From assembly GCF_001270065.2 (NCBI RefSeq), contig NZ_LFYT02000025.1, positions 1 to 64,000 of the forward strand: DNA of 64,000 nucleotides, written 5' to 3'. Below the pieces are notes generated by a model that searched no databases, had not been told where the DNA came from, and saw nothing but the letters and a program-made list of their open reading frames with translations. Both the position numbers and the translations under genes were made by a program. The stretch comes from Limnohabitans planktonicus II-D5. Its GTDB lineage: Bacteria; Pseudomonadota; Gammaproteobacteria; Burkholderiales; Burkholderiaceae_C. Positions 9,375 to 18,013 of this stretch are shown one piece after another. Positions within the stretch are counted from its first letter, which is position 1; each line of letters begins with the position of its first letter.

Positions 9375-11507
9375 ATGACGACACAAAATCTGCTGGTAGA
9401 ACTGTTTGTGGAAGAGCTGCCGCCCAAGGCGCTCAACAAGTTGGGTGCTGCTTTTTCTGGCGTGCTGGCCGAACAACTCAAGGCCCAAGGGTTGGCTGCG
9501 GCCGACGCGGTGGTGACCGCGTTTGCATCGCCCCGCCGCCTGGCCGCGCATGTGACAGGCGTGTCCGCACAAGCGGCCGACAAGGCCGTGCAACAAAAGC
9601 TGATGCCTGTGGCCGTGGGCCTGGACGCGGCGGGCAACGCCTCGCCCGCTTTGCTGAAAAAACTGCAAGCGCTGGGTGCTGACGTGAGCGATCCGGCCAC
9701 CGCTGTGGCCGCGCTCAAGCGCGCGCCAGACGGCAAAGCAGAAGCCCTGTTTTACGACAGCATCGTCAAAGGCGCATCGCTGCATGCGGGCCTGCAAAAA
9801 GCGCTGGAAGAAGCGCTGGCCAAGCTGCCGATTCCCAAAGTCATGCAATACCAGCTGGAGACCGATTGTGAGTTGCCAGGCTGGAGCAGCGTCAACTTTG
9901 TGCGCCCCGCTCACAGCCTGATCGCGCTGCATGGCAGCGCCGTGGTGCCGGTCAAGGCGTTGGGCCTGACGGCAGGCAACAGCACACAAGGTCACCGCTT
10001 TGAGGCCAAGGTCTCGCCTGTGGTGTTGCCGCACGCTGACCAATACGACGAAGTGCTCAAGCGCGACGGCGCGGTCATTGCCAGCTTTGCCGAGCGCCGC
10101 TCTGAGATCGTGCGCCAGCTCCAAGCGGCGGCTGCCAAGGTGGGCAACGGTGCCCGCCCCATCGAAGACGAGGCCCTGCTCGACGAAGTGACCGCCTTGG
10201 TCGAGCGCCCCAATGTGCTGACCTGCCAGTTCGAGACCGAGTTCTTGGGTGTGCCGCAAGAATGCCTGATTCTGACGATGAAGGCCAATCAGAAATACTT
10301 CCCTCTGATCGATGCGTCGGGCAAGCTAACGAACCGCTTCTTGGTGGTGAGCAACATCAGCCCCGACGACGCTTCGTTGGTGATCGGCGGTAACGAGCGC
10401 GTGGTGCGCCCGCGCCTGGCCGATGCCAAATTCTTCTTCGACCAGGACCGCAAGAAGACGCTCGAATCGCGCGTCGAAGGCCTGTCGAAAGTGGTTTACC
10501 ACAACAAACTGGGCACCCAAGGCGAGCGCATGGCGCGGGTTTGCGCCATCGCCCAAGCCATCGGCCAGCAAGTGGGGGGCGATGCGCTGGCGCAGCAAGC
10601 TGAGCAGGCCGCCCGCCTGGCCAAGACCGATTTGCTGACCGACATGGTGGGCGAATTCCCCGAGCTGCAAGGCATCATGGGCGGCTACTATGCCCGCCAC
10701 GACGGCCTGTCCACCGAAGTGGCCGAGGCCATCGAAGACCACTACAAGCCCCGCTTTGCGGGCGACGACTTGCCGCGCAACCACGTCGGCCTGGTGGTGG
10801 CTTTGGCCGACAAGCTCGAAACCCTGGTGGGCATGTTCGGCATCGGCAACGTGCCCACGGGCGACAAAGACCCGTTTGCGCTGCGCCGCCACGCTTTGGG
10901 CGTGATCCGCATGCTGATTGAAAAAGACTTGGCGCTGGGCTTGCCCGAATTGTTGGCCCTCTCTATACCTGTGTTCGGCGACAAGATTTCGGGCAACGCA
11001 GAGGTGCTGATCGATTTCATCTACGACCGCCTGTCTGGCAACCTGCGTGAGCAAGGCTTCAGCGCGCAAGAGGTGGATGCCGTCATGGCCCTGCGCCCGG
11101 CCCGTTTGGGTCAGGTCAGCCAATTCCTGTCGGCCGTGCGCGCCTTTGCTGCGTTGCCTGAGAGCCCGGCGCTGGCTGCCGCCAACAAGCGCATCGGCAA
11201 CATCCTGAAAAAAGCCGGTGAGGTGGACGCCCACGTCAACCCCGCCTTGCTGCAGGAAGAGGCCGAGAAAAACCTCTACGCCGTGATGCAAAAGTTTGTC
11301 CCAGAGTCCGAGGCGCAGTTCAAGGCGGGCGACTACACCGCCAGCCTGCAAACCCTGGCCGCGTTGCGCGCCCCGGTGGACGCTTTCTTTGACGACGTGA
11401 TGGTCAACGCCGAAGAGATGGACCTGCGCTTGAACCGCCAGGGCCTGCTCAAGTCGCTGCATGTGGCCATGAACCGCGTGGCCGACTTGTCGCGTCTGGC
11501 GGCTTGA
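9375..11507 (+). CDS. glyS: Glycine-tRNA ligase beta subunit
   Basis: The protein is 710 residues, the normal length for the tRNA-binding beta subunit. It opens with NLLVELFVEELPPKAL, contains FLGVPQECLILTMKANQKYFPL and DFLTDM-like HD-region sequence (KTDLLTDMVGEFPELQGIMGGYYA), and ends in an anticodon-binding helical domain (PVDAFFDDVMVNAEEMDLR). GGGAGA lies seven bases before the ATG. It pairs with glyQ immediately upstream, and gmhB follows after a 40-50 base gap on the same strand. Confidence 0.97.
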   Translation: MTTQNLLVELFVEELPPKALNKLGAAFSGVLAEQLKAQGLAAADAVVTAFASPRRLAAHVTGVSAQAADKAVQQKLMPVAVGLDAAGNASPALLKKLQALGADVSDPATAVAALKRAPDGKAEALFYDSIVKGASLHAGLQKALEEALAKLPIPKVMQYQLETDCELPGWSSVNFVRPAHSLIALHGSAVVPVKALGLTAGNSTQGHRFEAKVSPVVLPHADQYDEVLKRDGAVIASFAERRSEIVRQLQAAAAKVGNGARPIEDEALLDEVTALVERPNVLTCQFETEFLGVPQECLILTMKANQKYFPLIDASGKLTNRFLVVSNISPDDASLVIGGNERVVRPRLADAKFFFDQDRKKTLESRVEGLSKVVYHNKLGTQGERMARVCAIAQAIGQQVGGDALAQQAEQAARLAKTDLLTDMVGEFPELQGIMGGYYARHDGLSTEVAEAIEDHYKPRFAGDDLPRNHVGLVVALADKLETLVGMFGIGNVPTGDKDPFALRRHALGVIRMLIEKDLALGLPELLALSIPVFGDKISGNAEVLIDFIYDRLSGNLREQGFSAQEVDAVMALRPARLGQVSQFLSAVRAFAALPESPALAAANKRIGNILKKAGEVDAHVNPALLQEEAEKNLYAVMQKFVPESEAQFKAGDYTASLQTLAALRAPVDAFFDDVMVNAEEMDLRLNRQGLLKSLHVAMNRVADLSRLAA

Positions 11508-11556
11508 TCGGCCGACCCGAGTCTGGCACCCCCACCAAGCGCGCATGAACACCCAT

Positions 11557-12141
11557 ATGAAACTCGTCATCCTGGACCGCGACGGCACCATCAACCGCAC
11601 GGGTGACGAGTTCGTCAAATCGCCGGACGAGTGGCAGCCTTTACCCGGGGCGCTGGAGGCGATCAGCCGCTTGAACCACGCGGGTTTTCATGTGGTGTTG
11701 CTGACCAACGAGTCGGGTCTGGGGCGGGGCCTGTTTGACATGGCCGCCTTCAATGCCGTGCACAGCCACCTGATCAAGAAACTGGCGGCCGTGGGCGGGC
11801 GCATCGATGCTTTCTTCTATTGCCCGCATGCAGCCGATGAAGGCTGCGGTTGCCGCAAACCCTGGCCGGGTCTTTTCTCGCAAATTGCCGAGCGCTATGG
11901 CGTGGACCTGACCGGTGTGCCCTGCATTGGCAACAGCCTGAGCGACATGCAGGTGGCCGAAGTGGTGGGCTGCGTGCCGCACATGGTGCTGAGCGGTCGC
12001 CATCCTGAATGGCTGGGGCAAGCTTTGCCGCCGGGTTTCCCGGCAGGTACACAGGTGCATGCCGATCTGGCCGCCTGTGTCGATCATTTACTGGGCTCTG
12101 AAAAGGGTTCGCGCCTCACTTTGACAACGACACCAACATGA
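11557..12141 (+). CDS. gmhB: D-glycero-D-manno-heptose-1,7-bisphosphate 7-phosphatase
   Basis: This HAD-superfamily phosphatase of about 194 residues has the nucleophile motif LVILDRDGTIN, the TNESGLGRG motif II region and the cysteine-rich zinc loop YCPHAADEGCGCRKPWPG, which is typical of GmhB and histidinol-phosphate phosphatases. GmhB removes the 7-phosphate during synthesis of ADP-heptose for the LPS inner core. ATG 11557 fits the family (MKLVILDRDG). An ATG at 11545 would add four residues. The last codon overlaps the plsC start (ATGA), and this linkage to an envelope phospholipid gene supports an envelope role. Confidence 0.9.
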   Translation: MKLVILDRDGTINRTGDEFVKSPDEWQPLPGALEAISRLNHAGFHVVLLTNESGLGRGLFDMAAFNAVHSHLIKKLAAVGGRIDAFFYCPHAADEGCGCRKPWPGLFSQIAERYGVDLTGVPCIGNSLSDMQVAEVVGCVPHMVLSGRHPEWLGQALPPGFPAGTQVHADLAACVDHLLGSEKGSRLTLTTTPT

Positions 12142-12899
12142 ACTTCATCCGATCTCTGATCCATGTGTTGTGGATGACCATCACCGTGGTGCCTTGGGCG
12201 CTGTTTGTCGTGCTGATTTCTTACTTCATCAGCAGCACACGCCTGTACTGGATTTGCGCCGCCTGGTTGCGCTTGGCGGTGAACAGTGGCACCTGGATTC
12301 TGGGCATCGAAAACCGCATTCAGGGCATGGAAAACTTGCCCCAGGGCACGAAGGACCCAGCCGTCTTGCTGGTCAAACACCAGTCCACCTGGGAGACCTT
12401 TGTGATGCCCGCGATCATGCCGCACCCCCTGGCCTATGTGTTCAAAAAAGAGCTGCTGCATGTCCCCTTCTTTGGCTGGGCCATGGCGCGCATGGACATG
12501 ATCCACATCGACCGCAAGCAGCGTTCGCGCGCCTTTGCCAAAGTGGTGCAGCAAGGCCGCCGCCTCATGCAAGAGGGCGTCTGGGTCATCATGTTTCCCG
12601 AGGGCACACGCATTCCGCGTGGCCAAAAAGGCGAGTACAAAACCGGAGGTGCACGTTTGGCCATTGCGGCCGGGGTGCCTGTGATTCCGATTGCCGTGAC
12701 GTCGGCGCGTTGCTGGCCCACCAAGGCCTTCATCAAAACCCCCGGCGTGGTGGACATCTCGATTGGCAAGGCCATTCCCAGCGAAGGGCGCCAAGCTGAA
12801 GAGCTGATGCTGGAAGTGGAAAACTGGATCGAAGCCGAAATGCACCGCCTCGACCCTGAGGCCTACCCCCCGGCCAGCGCAGCAAGCCCCGCGCACTGA
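12138..12899 (+). CDS. plsC: 1-acyl-sn-glycerol-3-phosphate acyltransferase
   Basis: The 253-residue protein starts with a hydrophobic segment (VLWMTITVVPWALFVVLISYF). It has the PlsC acyltransferase blocks: KHQSTWET as the HX4(D/E) catalytic motif, then MVHIDRK-like and FPEGTR (residue ~155) substrate-binding blocks, and a conserved GVPVIPIAV segment. It makes phosphatidic acid from lysophosphatidic acid at the inner membrane. It is translationally coupled to gmhB by a four-base overlap. The second catalytic position is E rather than D (HQSTWE), a variant common in related bacteria. Confidence 0.92.
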   Translation: MNFIRSLIHVLWMTITVVPWALFVVLISYFISSTRLYWICAAWLRLAVNSGTWILGIENRIQGMENLPQGTKDPAVLLVKHQSTWETFVMPAIMPHPLAYVFKKELLHVPFFGWAMARMDMIHIDRKQRSRAFAKVVQQGRRLMQEGVWVIMFPEGTRIPRGQKGEYKTGGARLAIAAGVPVIPIAVTSARCWPTKAFIKTPGVVDISIGKAIPSEGRQAEELMLEVENWIEAEMHRLDPEAYPPASAASPAH

Positions 12900-12918
12900 A
12901 CACAAGTCGGCCCTTCGC

Positions 12919-13899
12919 ATGCGCACGCCCATGCAATTTGTGTTTGACTTCTTCACCGGAGGTGACCCGGTGCCGTCTCTGGCACCCAAGGCCAAGAAGC
13001 GCAAGTTGCCCGCACCGTCACAAAAGCAGCAGCCCAAGCCGCAGCCCCTTGCGTTGATCCCCCTTGTTCCAGTGACGGCCGGGCAGACCCCAGCCCCCAC
13101 TGATCTGGGGCCCACAGAACCCGTGCTCAAGGCCTTGCCTGAACCCGCCATAGCACCGCAGGGGTTTACCCATCCAACGTCTACGCGCCACGCCGTTTTG
13201 CAAGGCGTGCCGGTGAGTTATCGCTTTGAGCGTTCACGGCGGCGCAGCATTGGCTTTTTGGTAGGGCCCGATGGCCTGGTGGTGCGCGCCCCGTCTTGGG
13301 TGCCCATGCGCGAGGTGGATGCCGCAGTTCAGGAAAAAAGCGTCTGGATCGTGGCCAAATTGCAGCAGGCCAGGCAGCGGCAAACAGAGCAATTTCAAGC
13401 GGCCATTGAATGGACGCATGGCGCAGCGGTGCCCTATTTGGGGCGCACCGTGCAATTGTGCGTGCTGCGCCGGGGAGAGTTGCCCAGCCATGTGCAGTCG
13501 CCAGACGACACCTTGCCCGTGAGTCTGCCGCCCAATGCCAGCGCCACGCAGGTGCGCGAAGCCGCTCAAGCCTGGCTCAAGAAAAAAGCCGTGACCCTGT
13601 TTGAGCAGCGTTTGCATCACTTTGCGCCCCAGTTGGGGGTGCAGTGGAAAAAGCTCAGCCTGTCTAGCGCCAGCACCCGTTGGGGCAGCGCCCGCAGCGA
13701 CGGGCACATTCGGCTGAACTGGCGCCTCATTCACCTGCCCATCAGCCAGATCGACTATGTGGTGGTGCACGAGCTGGCCCATTTGCGTGAGATGAACCAC
13801 AGCCCCCGCTTTTGGGACACCGTGGGTGAAGTCATGCCCGATTACGCCGAACGTCGCCAGGCCCTGAAGCAGTCACCCATGGGCCTTCATCAGGACTGA
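12919..13899 (+). CDS. YgjP-type (DUF45/WLM-like) zinc metallopeptidase
   Basis: The product is 326 residues. Its C-terminal half has the YgjP/SprT-like core: SSASTRWGSARSDGHIRLNWRL followed by the zinc-binding HELAHLREMNHSPRFW, in which HExxH and a further histidine are clear. The first ~90 residues are proline- and lysine-rich and look disordered. The biological substrate of this family is poorly defined. A second ATG at 12931 is an alternative start. It lies 20 bases after plsC on the same strand, and its end overlaps the convergent MBL gene by ten bases. Confidence 0.82.
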   Translation: MRTPMQFVFDFFTGGDPVPSLAPKAKKRKLPAPSQKQQPKPQPLALIPLVPVTAGQTPAPTDLGPTEPVLKALPEPAIAPQGFTHPTSTRHAVLQGVPVSYRFERSRRRSIGFLVGPDGLVVRAPSWVPMREVDAAVQEKSVWIVAKLQQARQRQTEQFQAAIEWTHGAAVPYLGRTVQLCVLRRGELPSHVQSPDDTLPVSLPPNASATQVREAAQAWLKKKAVTLFEQRLHHFAPQLGVQWKKLSLSSASTRWGSARSDGHIRLNWRLIHLPISQIDYVVVHELAHLREMNHSPRFWDTVGEVMPDYAERRQALKQSPMGLHQD

Positions 13900-14990
13900 G
13901 ACACGCGAAAACGGTAGATGCCATCGTCATCGCGGTGGCGCACCAGCTGCCCGTCCAGCCAGAGCATGTTCAGGTGGGCCACCGATTCGCCCATGGCAAA
14001 GGTGGTCTGGTGCACATCCAGTGGGCGTCTGAACAAGACCGGCAGCGCATCGTGCGCGCTGTGTGGCCGCTCGATGCAGGCGGCCAGCAACTCGTCCAGG
14101 CGGTCCTGATGGTGCTGGCGCAGCTGGGCCAGGCGCGTGGCCACGCCTTTGAATGGGCGTCCGTGCGAGGGCAGCACCAGCGTTTCAGGCGCCAAGTCCT
14201 CGAACCGGCCGATCGAATCCAGAAACAGCTGCAAGGGGTTGCTGTCCGGCTCCATGGCGTACACGCTGACATTGGTGGAAATCGAGGGCAGCAGCATGTC
14301 CCCGCTGATGAGTATCTGCCCCTGGTCCGTGTACAGCGCCATGTGTTCGGGGGAATGGCCATAGCCGCTGATGCAGCGCCAATCCCGCTCCCCGATCCTG
14401 ACGGTGTCGCCCGCCATCAGGCGCACAAAAGCGCCGGGAATCTTGGGCACCATGCCGGGGTAATAAGTCACACGCGAGCGCACCTGAGCCATGTCTTCAG
14501 GGCGGGTCCAGCCGTGGGCCGCGAAAAACTGCACCGTAGGGTCACCGCCAAAGTTGGACAGGCCGGAGCAGGCCAGCATGGCCGATTGAAATTCGCCCGT
14601 GCTGATCCACAAAGGAGCGTTCCAGCGTTCGCACAGCCAGTGGGCCAGGCCCATGTGGTCGGGGTGCATGTGCGTCACCAGCACGCGCAAGACAGGCAGG
14701 TTTTGCAAAACCTGGCTTTCCACCTTCAGCCAGGCCTCGCGTGTGGCCGGGTTGTCAATGCCGCAGTCCACGATGGTCCAGCCTTCGCGCAGCACGCCCG
14801 CTTGCTCGGGGTGGGGCATGCGGTCGCGCAGCAGCCACAGGTTGATGTGGTCCAGCGAAAAAGGCAGGGCCATGCGCAACCACATCACGCCGGGCGCCAC
14901 TTCGATGGCGCTGCCCAGTTCAGGCAATTGTTTGTCCAGGGGGTAGTGCAAGGGCGGGGCTGACAAAGAAGCGGCGGGCAAAGGGGGCAT
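13890..14990 (-). CDS. MBL-fold metallo-hydrolase
   Basis: This 366-residue protein has the metallo-beta-lactamase metal motif THMHPDHMG near residue 107, a GYGHSPEH histidine, an ISGDMLLPS aspartate and a LPSHGRPF histidine, which together form a dinuclear zinc site. The C-terminal ~70 residues resemble the helical tail of MBL proteins next to acyl-CoA genes. It is divergent from the LiuR-like regulator, and a palindromic operator lies between them, so it may belong to the same regulon. The substrate is unknown; a CoA thioester or lactone is a guess. Confidence 0.85.
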   Translation of the reverse strand: MPPLPAASLSAPPLHYPLDKQLPELGSAIEVAPGVMWLRMALPFSLDHINLWLLRDRMPHPEQAGVLREGWTIVDCGIDNPATREAWLKVESQVLQNLPVLRVLVTHMHPDHMGLAHWLCERWNAPLWISTGEFQSAMLACSGLSNFGGDPTVQFFAAHGWTRPEDMAQVRSRVTYYPGMVPKIPGAFVRLMAGDTVRIGERDWRCISGYGHSPEHMALYTDQGQILISGDMLLPSISTNVSVYAMEPDSNPLQLFLDSIGRFEDLAPETLVLPSHGRPFKGVATRLAQLRQHHQDRLDELLAACIERPHSAHDALPVLFRRPLDVHQTTFAMGESVAHLNMLWLDGQLVRHRDDDGIYRFRVSQS

Positions 14991-15022
14991 GGGTCAGCTC
15001 GTATGGGTTAGCATTCGCACCA

Positions 15023-15044
15023 TTGACGTTAACGTTAACGTCAA
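15023..15044. promoter_or_regulatory. Palindromic operator, probable LiuR site
   Basis: A perfect 22-bp palindrome made of TTGACGTTAAC and its complement lies between the divergent MBL gene and the merR-type gene. Its TTGACG edges could serve as -35 elements. MerR-family LiuR regulators of proteobacterial leucine-degradation genes are known to bind palindromes rich in ACGTAAACGT-type sequence, and this one is very similar to the second site at 15531. Autoregulation is the natural inference. Confidence 0.75.
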
Positions 15045-15118
15045 ACATGAAAAGCATTCTAGGCGGCTCACCTTGACGGGGGCTGTCCCCGGTGTGCAAG
15101 GACGGTGAGGACCCCGCC

Positions 15119-15523
15119 ATGGCAAGCACGTACACGATCAGCGATCTGGCCCAGGAATTTGACCTGACCACCCGGGCCATCCGTTTTTACGAAGACATGG
15201 GCCTGCTCGAACCCGAGCGCTCTGGCCCGGGAGGGCGCAACCGGGTGTATACAGCGCGCGACCGCACCCGTCTCAAACTCACCTTGCGTGCCAAACGCCT
15301 GGGCTTGTCGCTGACCGAGGCCAAAGACCTGATCGACATGTATGACAGCCCGCGCGACACGGTGCCCCAGCTCAAGAGGTTCCTGGTCGTGCTGGCCGAA
15401 CACCGCCAGCAGCTGGAGTCGCAGCTGGCCGACCTGGAGGCCACGCTGGACGAGGTCAAGGCGCACGAAAAGGACACCCGCAGCTTGCTGAACAAGGCCT
15501 CTCAGCAAGCGAGCGTCGAGTGA
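15119..15523 (+). CDS. liuR: MerR-family transcriptional regulator, LiuR-like
   Basis: The 134-residue protein has an N-terminal MerR winged helix (YTISDLAQEFDLTTRAIRFYE, then DMGLLEPER and GGRNRVYTARDRTRLK) and a C-terminal coiled-coil dimerisation helix (LAEHRQQLESQLADLEATLDEVKAHE). It has no cysteine-rich metal site. ATG 15119 was chosen because TISDLA starts just after it. It is first in a run that includes thioesterase and isovaleryl-CoA dehydrogenase genes, and two near-identical palindromes flank it. This is the arrangement known for LiuR, the regulator of leucine/isovalerate catabolism. The symbol is by context. Confidence 0.82.
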   Translation: MASTYTISDLAQEFDLTTRAIRFYEDMGLLEPERSGPGGRNRVYTARDRTRLKLTLRAKRLGLSLTEAKDLIDMYDSPRDTVPQLKRFLVVLAEHRQQLESQLADLEATLDEVKAHEKDTRSLLNKASQQASVE

Positions 15524-15530
15524 AGTTTAA

Positions 15531-15561
15531 AATTGACGTTTACGTAAACGTCAATTAAAGT
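15531..15561 (+). promoter_or_regulatory. LiuR-type operator overlapping a promoter
   Basis: Bases 15531-15556 form a perfect 26-bp palindrome (AATTGACGTTTAC and its complement). On the + strand its TTGACG (15533) is followed after 17 bases by TAAAGT (15556-15561), a plausible sigma-70 promoter for the thioesterase and isovaleryl-CoA dehydrogenase genes. The operator fills the spacer, as is usual for MerR-family control. The 17-bp spacer would suit repression better than classical MerR untwisting. Confidence 0.7.
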
Positions 15562-15573
15562 CCCATTTTTTTC

Positions 15574-16035
15574 ATGTCCAGCGTGATGCCCGTGACCACA
15601 GTCTCTACACCCCCCACACCCCATGAACGCATTGCTCAAAGTCTGGCCCGTCAGGGCATGATGAACCATTTGGGTGTGCGCCTGCTGTCGGCCACCGTCG
15701 GGCAAGTCGAGCTGGCGGTACCCTACAGTGACAAAGTGACGCAGCAACAAGGCGGTTTTCATGGTGGAGCCATTGGCGCGCTGGCGGACATTGCGGGTGG
15801 TTATGCCGCGTTGACCGTGGCACCTGAAGGCATGGAAGTCACCACCGTGGAATACAAGATCAACTTCCTCTCCAACTTCCAAGGCGGCGAGATTCGCGCC
15901 ACCGGTCGCGTCACCAAAGCCGGCAAACGCATCATCGTGACCACCGCCGAAGTGGTGCACATCGACGACAGCGGCAAACGCTCGGACTGTGCTGTGATGC
16001 AGTCGACGCTGGTGCCTGTGCCTAAAACTTACTGA
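15574..16035 (+). CDS. PaaI-type hotdog-fold thioesterase
   Basis: The product is 153 residues with a single hotdog domain. The conserved [22 protein letters not shown] segment (residues ~55-75) is the PaaI/YbgC-type catalytic helix region, followed by [22 protein letters not shown]. Members hydrolyse acyl-CoA thioesters and often relieve CoA trapping in catabolic pathways. It sits directly behind the LiuR-type operator and ahead of isovaleryl-CoA dehydrogenase, so a short branched acyl-CoA is the likely substrate. The heptamer repeat array begins just after its stop codon. Confidence 0.87.
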   Translation: MSSVMPVTTVSTPPTPHERIAQSLARQGMMNHLGVRLLSATVGQVELAVPYSDKVTQQQGGFHGGAIGALADIAGGYAALTVAPEGMEVTTVEYKINFLSNFQGGEIRATGRVTKAGKRIIVTTAEVVHIDDSGKRSDCAVMQSTLVPVPKTY

Positions 16036-16036
16036 T

Positions 16037-16157
16037 GCGTTCAGCGTTGGGCGTTCAGCGTTCAGCGTGAAAACCCAACGCCCAACGCCCAACGCCCAAC
16101 GCTCAACGCTCAACGCTCAACGCTCAACGCTCAACGCTCAACGCTCAACGCTCAACG
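16037..16157. repeat. 7-bp tandem repeat array before ivd
   Basis: Bases 16074-16157 are twelve perfect heptamers: four CCCAACG followed by eight CTCAACG. Just upstream (16037-16067) lie inverted versions of the same heptamer (GCGTTCA, GCGTTGG), so the region could fold back on itself. It starts right after the thioesterase stop and ends against the GGAG ribosome binding site of the next gene. Confidence 0.95.
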
Positions 16158-16165
16158 GAGAAACC

Positions 16166-17347
16166 ATGAACAACCTGCCCGGCCTGAACTTCCAACTCGG
16201 TGAAGACATCGACGCCCTGCGCGACGCCGTACGCGACTTTGCCCAAGCCGAAATCGCCCCCCGTGCCGCCGAAATCGACCGCAATGACCAGTTTCCGATG
16301 GACCTGTGGCGCAAGATGGGCGACCTGGGCGTGCTGGGCATCACCGTGGGTGAGGAATACGGCGGCGCGAACATGGGGTATCTCGCCCACATGATCGCGA
16401 TGGAAGAAATCTCCCGTGCCAGCGCCTCTGTGGGCCTGAGCTACGGCGCGCACTCCAACCTGTGTGTCAACCAGATCAAGCGCAACGGCACGCCCGAGCA
16501 GCGCGCCAAATACCTGCCCAAGCTCATCAGTGGGGAGCACGTCGGTGCCTTGGCCATGAGCGAACCCGGTGCGGGCTCCGACGTGCTGAGCATGAAGCTC
16601 AAGGCAGAGGACAAAGGCGGCTACTACCTGCTCAACGGCTCCAAGATGTGGATCACCAACGGCCCCGACGCCGATACCCTGGTGGTCTATGCCAAAAGCG
16701 AGCCCGAGCTGGGCGCGCGCGGCGTGACGGCCTTTTTGATCGAGAAGGGCATGAAGGGTTTTTCGATTGCGCAAAAGCTCGACAAGCTGGGCATGCGCGG
16801 CAGCCACACGGGCGAGCTGGTGTTCAACAATGTCGAAGTGCCCGCCGAGAACATCTTGGGTGGCCTGAACAACGGGGCCAAAGTGCTGATGAGTGGCCTG
16901 GACTACGAACGCGCTGTGCTCACCGGCGGGCCGCTGGGCATCATGCAGGCCGTCATGGACAACGTGATCCCCTATATCCACGACCGCAAGCAGTTTGGCC
17001 AAAGCATTGGCGAGTTCCAGCTTATCCAAGGCAAAGTGGCCGACATGTACACCGTGCTGCAAGCCGGACGCTCGTTTGCCTACACCGTGGCCAAAAACCT
17101 CGACCTGCTGGGCACAGAGCATGTACGCCAGGTGCGCAAGGACTGCGCCTCGGTCATCTTGTGGACCGCCGAAAAAGCCACCTGGATGGCGGGCGAGGGG
17201 GTGCAGATTTTTGGTGGCAACGGCTACATCAATGAATACCCACTGGGCCGCTTGTGGCGCGACGCCAAGCTGTACGAGATCGGAGCGGGCACGTCCGAGA
17301 TCCGCCGCATGCTGATCGGACGCGAATTGTTTTCTGAAACCTGCTGA
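16166..17347 (+). CDS. ivd: Isovaleryl-CoA dehydrogenase
   Basis: This 393-residue flavoprotein oxidises isovaleryl-CoA to 3-methylcrotonyl-CoA in leucine breakdown. It shows acyl-CoA dehydrogenase signatures ([41 protein letters not shown]-like [17 protein letters not shown]). The catalytic glutamate is in the position special to isovaleryl-CoA dehydrogenases (E248 in [14 protein letters not shown]), and the C-terminal [12 protein letters not shown] has glycine where other family members carry the base. ATG 16166 has GGAG seven bases upstream. The frame also runs back through the heptamer repeats, but that part is not protein-like. Confidence 0.93.
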   Translation: MNNLPGLNFQLGEDIDALRDAVRDFAQAEIAPRAAEIDRNDQFPMDLWRKMGDLGVLGITVGEEYGGANMGYLAHMIAMEEISRASASVGLSYGAHSNLCVNQIKRNGTPEQRAKYLPKLISGEHVGALAMSEPGAGSDVLSMKLKAEDKGGYYLLNGSKMWITNGPDADTLVVYAKSEPELGARGVTAFLIEKGMKGFSIAQKLDKLGMRGSHTGELVFNNVEVPAENILGGLNNGAKVLMSGLDYERAVLTGGPLGIMQAVMDNVIPYIHDRKQFGQSIGEFQLIQGKVADMYTVLQAGRSFAYTVAKNLDLLGTEHVRQVRKDCASVILWTAEKATWMAGEGVQIFGGNGYINEYPLGRLWRDAKLYEIGAGTSEIRRMLIGRELFSETC

Positions 17348-17358
17348 GACCCGCACCA

Positions 17359-18000
17359 ATGCAAACATTGCTTGCCAATAACCGCGAATGGGCAGCGCGC
17401 ATGAAGCGCGAAGACCCCGAATTTTTTACACGATTGGCCAACCAGCAAAATCCAAAATTCTTGTGGATTGGCTGTTCCGACAGCCGAGTCCCCGCCAACC
17501 AAATCACCGGGCTGGACCCGGGTGAGGTGTTTGTGCACCGCAATGTGGCCAATCTGGTGGTGCACTCCGACCTCAATGCCTTGTCCGTCATTCAGTATGC
17601 GGTGGATGTCCTGAAGGTCGAGCAGATCATGGTGGTCGGCCATTACGGCTGTGGCGGTGTGCTGGCCACTTTGCGTGGTTTGCGTGTGGGCCTGGTCGAC
17701 AACTGGTTGCGGCATGTGCACGACGTGAAAGTGCGCCACCGTCGCCGCCTCGATCACCTGAGCATTCCCGAGCAGGAAGACACCTTGTGCGAAATGAATG
17801 TGATCGAACAGGTGGGCAACGTGGCATTGACCAACGTGGTGCAGGACGCCTGGGCACGCGGTCAGAAACTCAGCGTGCACGGTTGGTGTTACGGCATCAA
17901 GGACGGCCTGGCCAAAGACCTGGGGGTGAGCATGAGCCATCCGGGTGAGGTGCTGGGTGTGTTTCGCCATGCGCTCAAGCGCTATCCAAGAGGCGGCTGA
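17359..18000 (+). CDS. can: Beta-class carbonic anhydrase
   Basis: The 213-residue protein has all zinc-site residues of beta carbonic anhydrases: C39 and D41 in CSDSRVPANQ, and H95 and C98 in GHYGCGGV. It interconverts CO2 and bicarbonate in the cytoplasm. Its length matches E. coli Can. It starts 11 bases after ivd and is probably on the same mRNA. Bicarbonate is a substrate of methylcrotonyl-CoA carboxylase, whose subunits are encoded at 28862 and 34518, which gives a reason for the linkage. Confidence 0.95.
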   Translation: MQTLLANNREWAARMKREDPEFFTRLANQQNPKFLWIGCSDSRVPANQITGLDPGEVFVHRNVANLVVHSDLNALSVIQYAVDVLKVEQIMVVGHYGCGGVLATLRGLRVGLVDNWLRHVHDVKVRHRRRLDHLSIPEQEDTLCEMNVIEQVGNVALTNVVQDAWARGQKLSVHGWCYGIKDGLAKDLGVSMSHPGEVLGVFRHALKRYPRGG

Positions 18001-18013
18001 GCGCCGTGTACCC

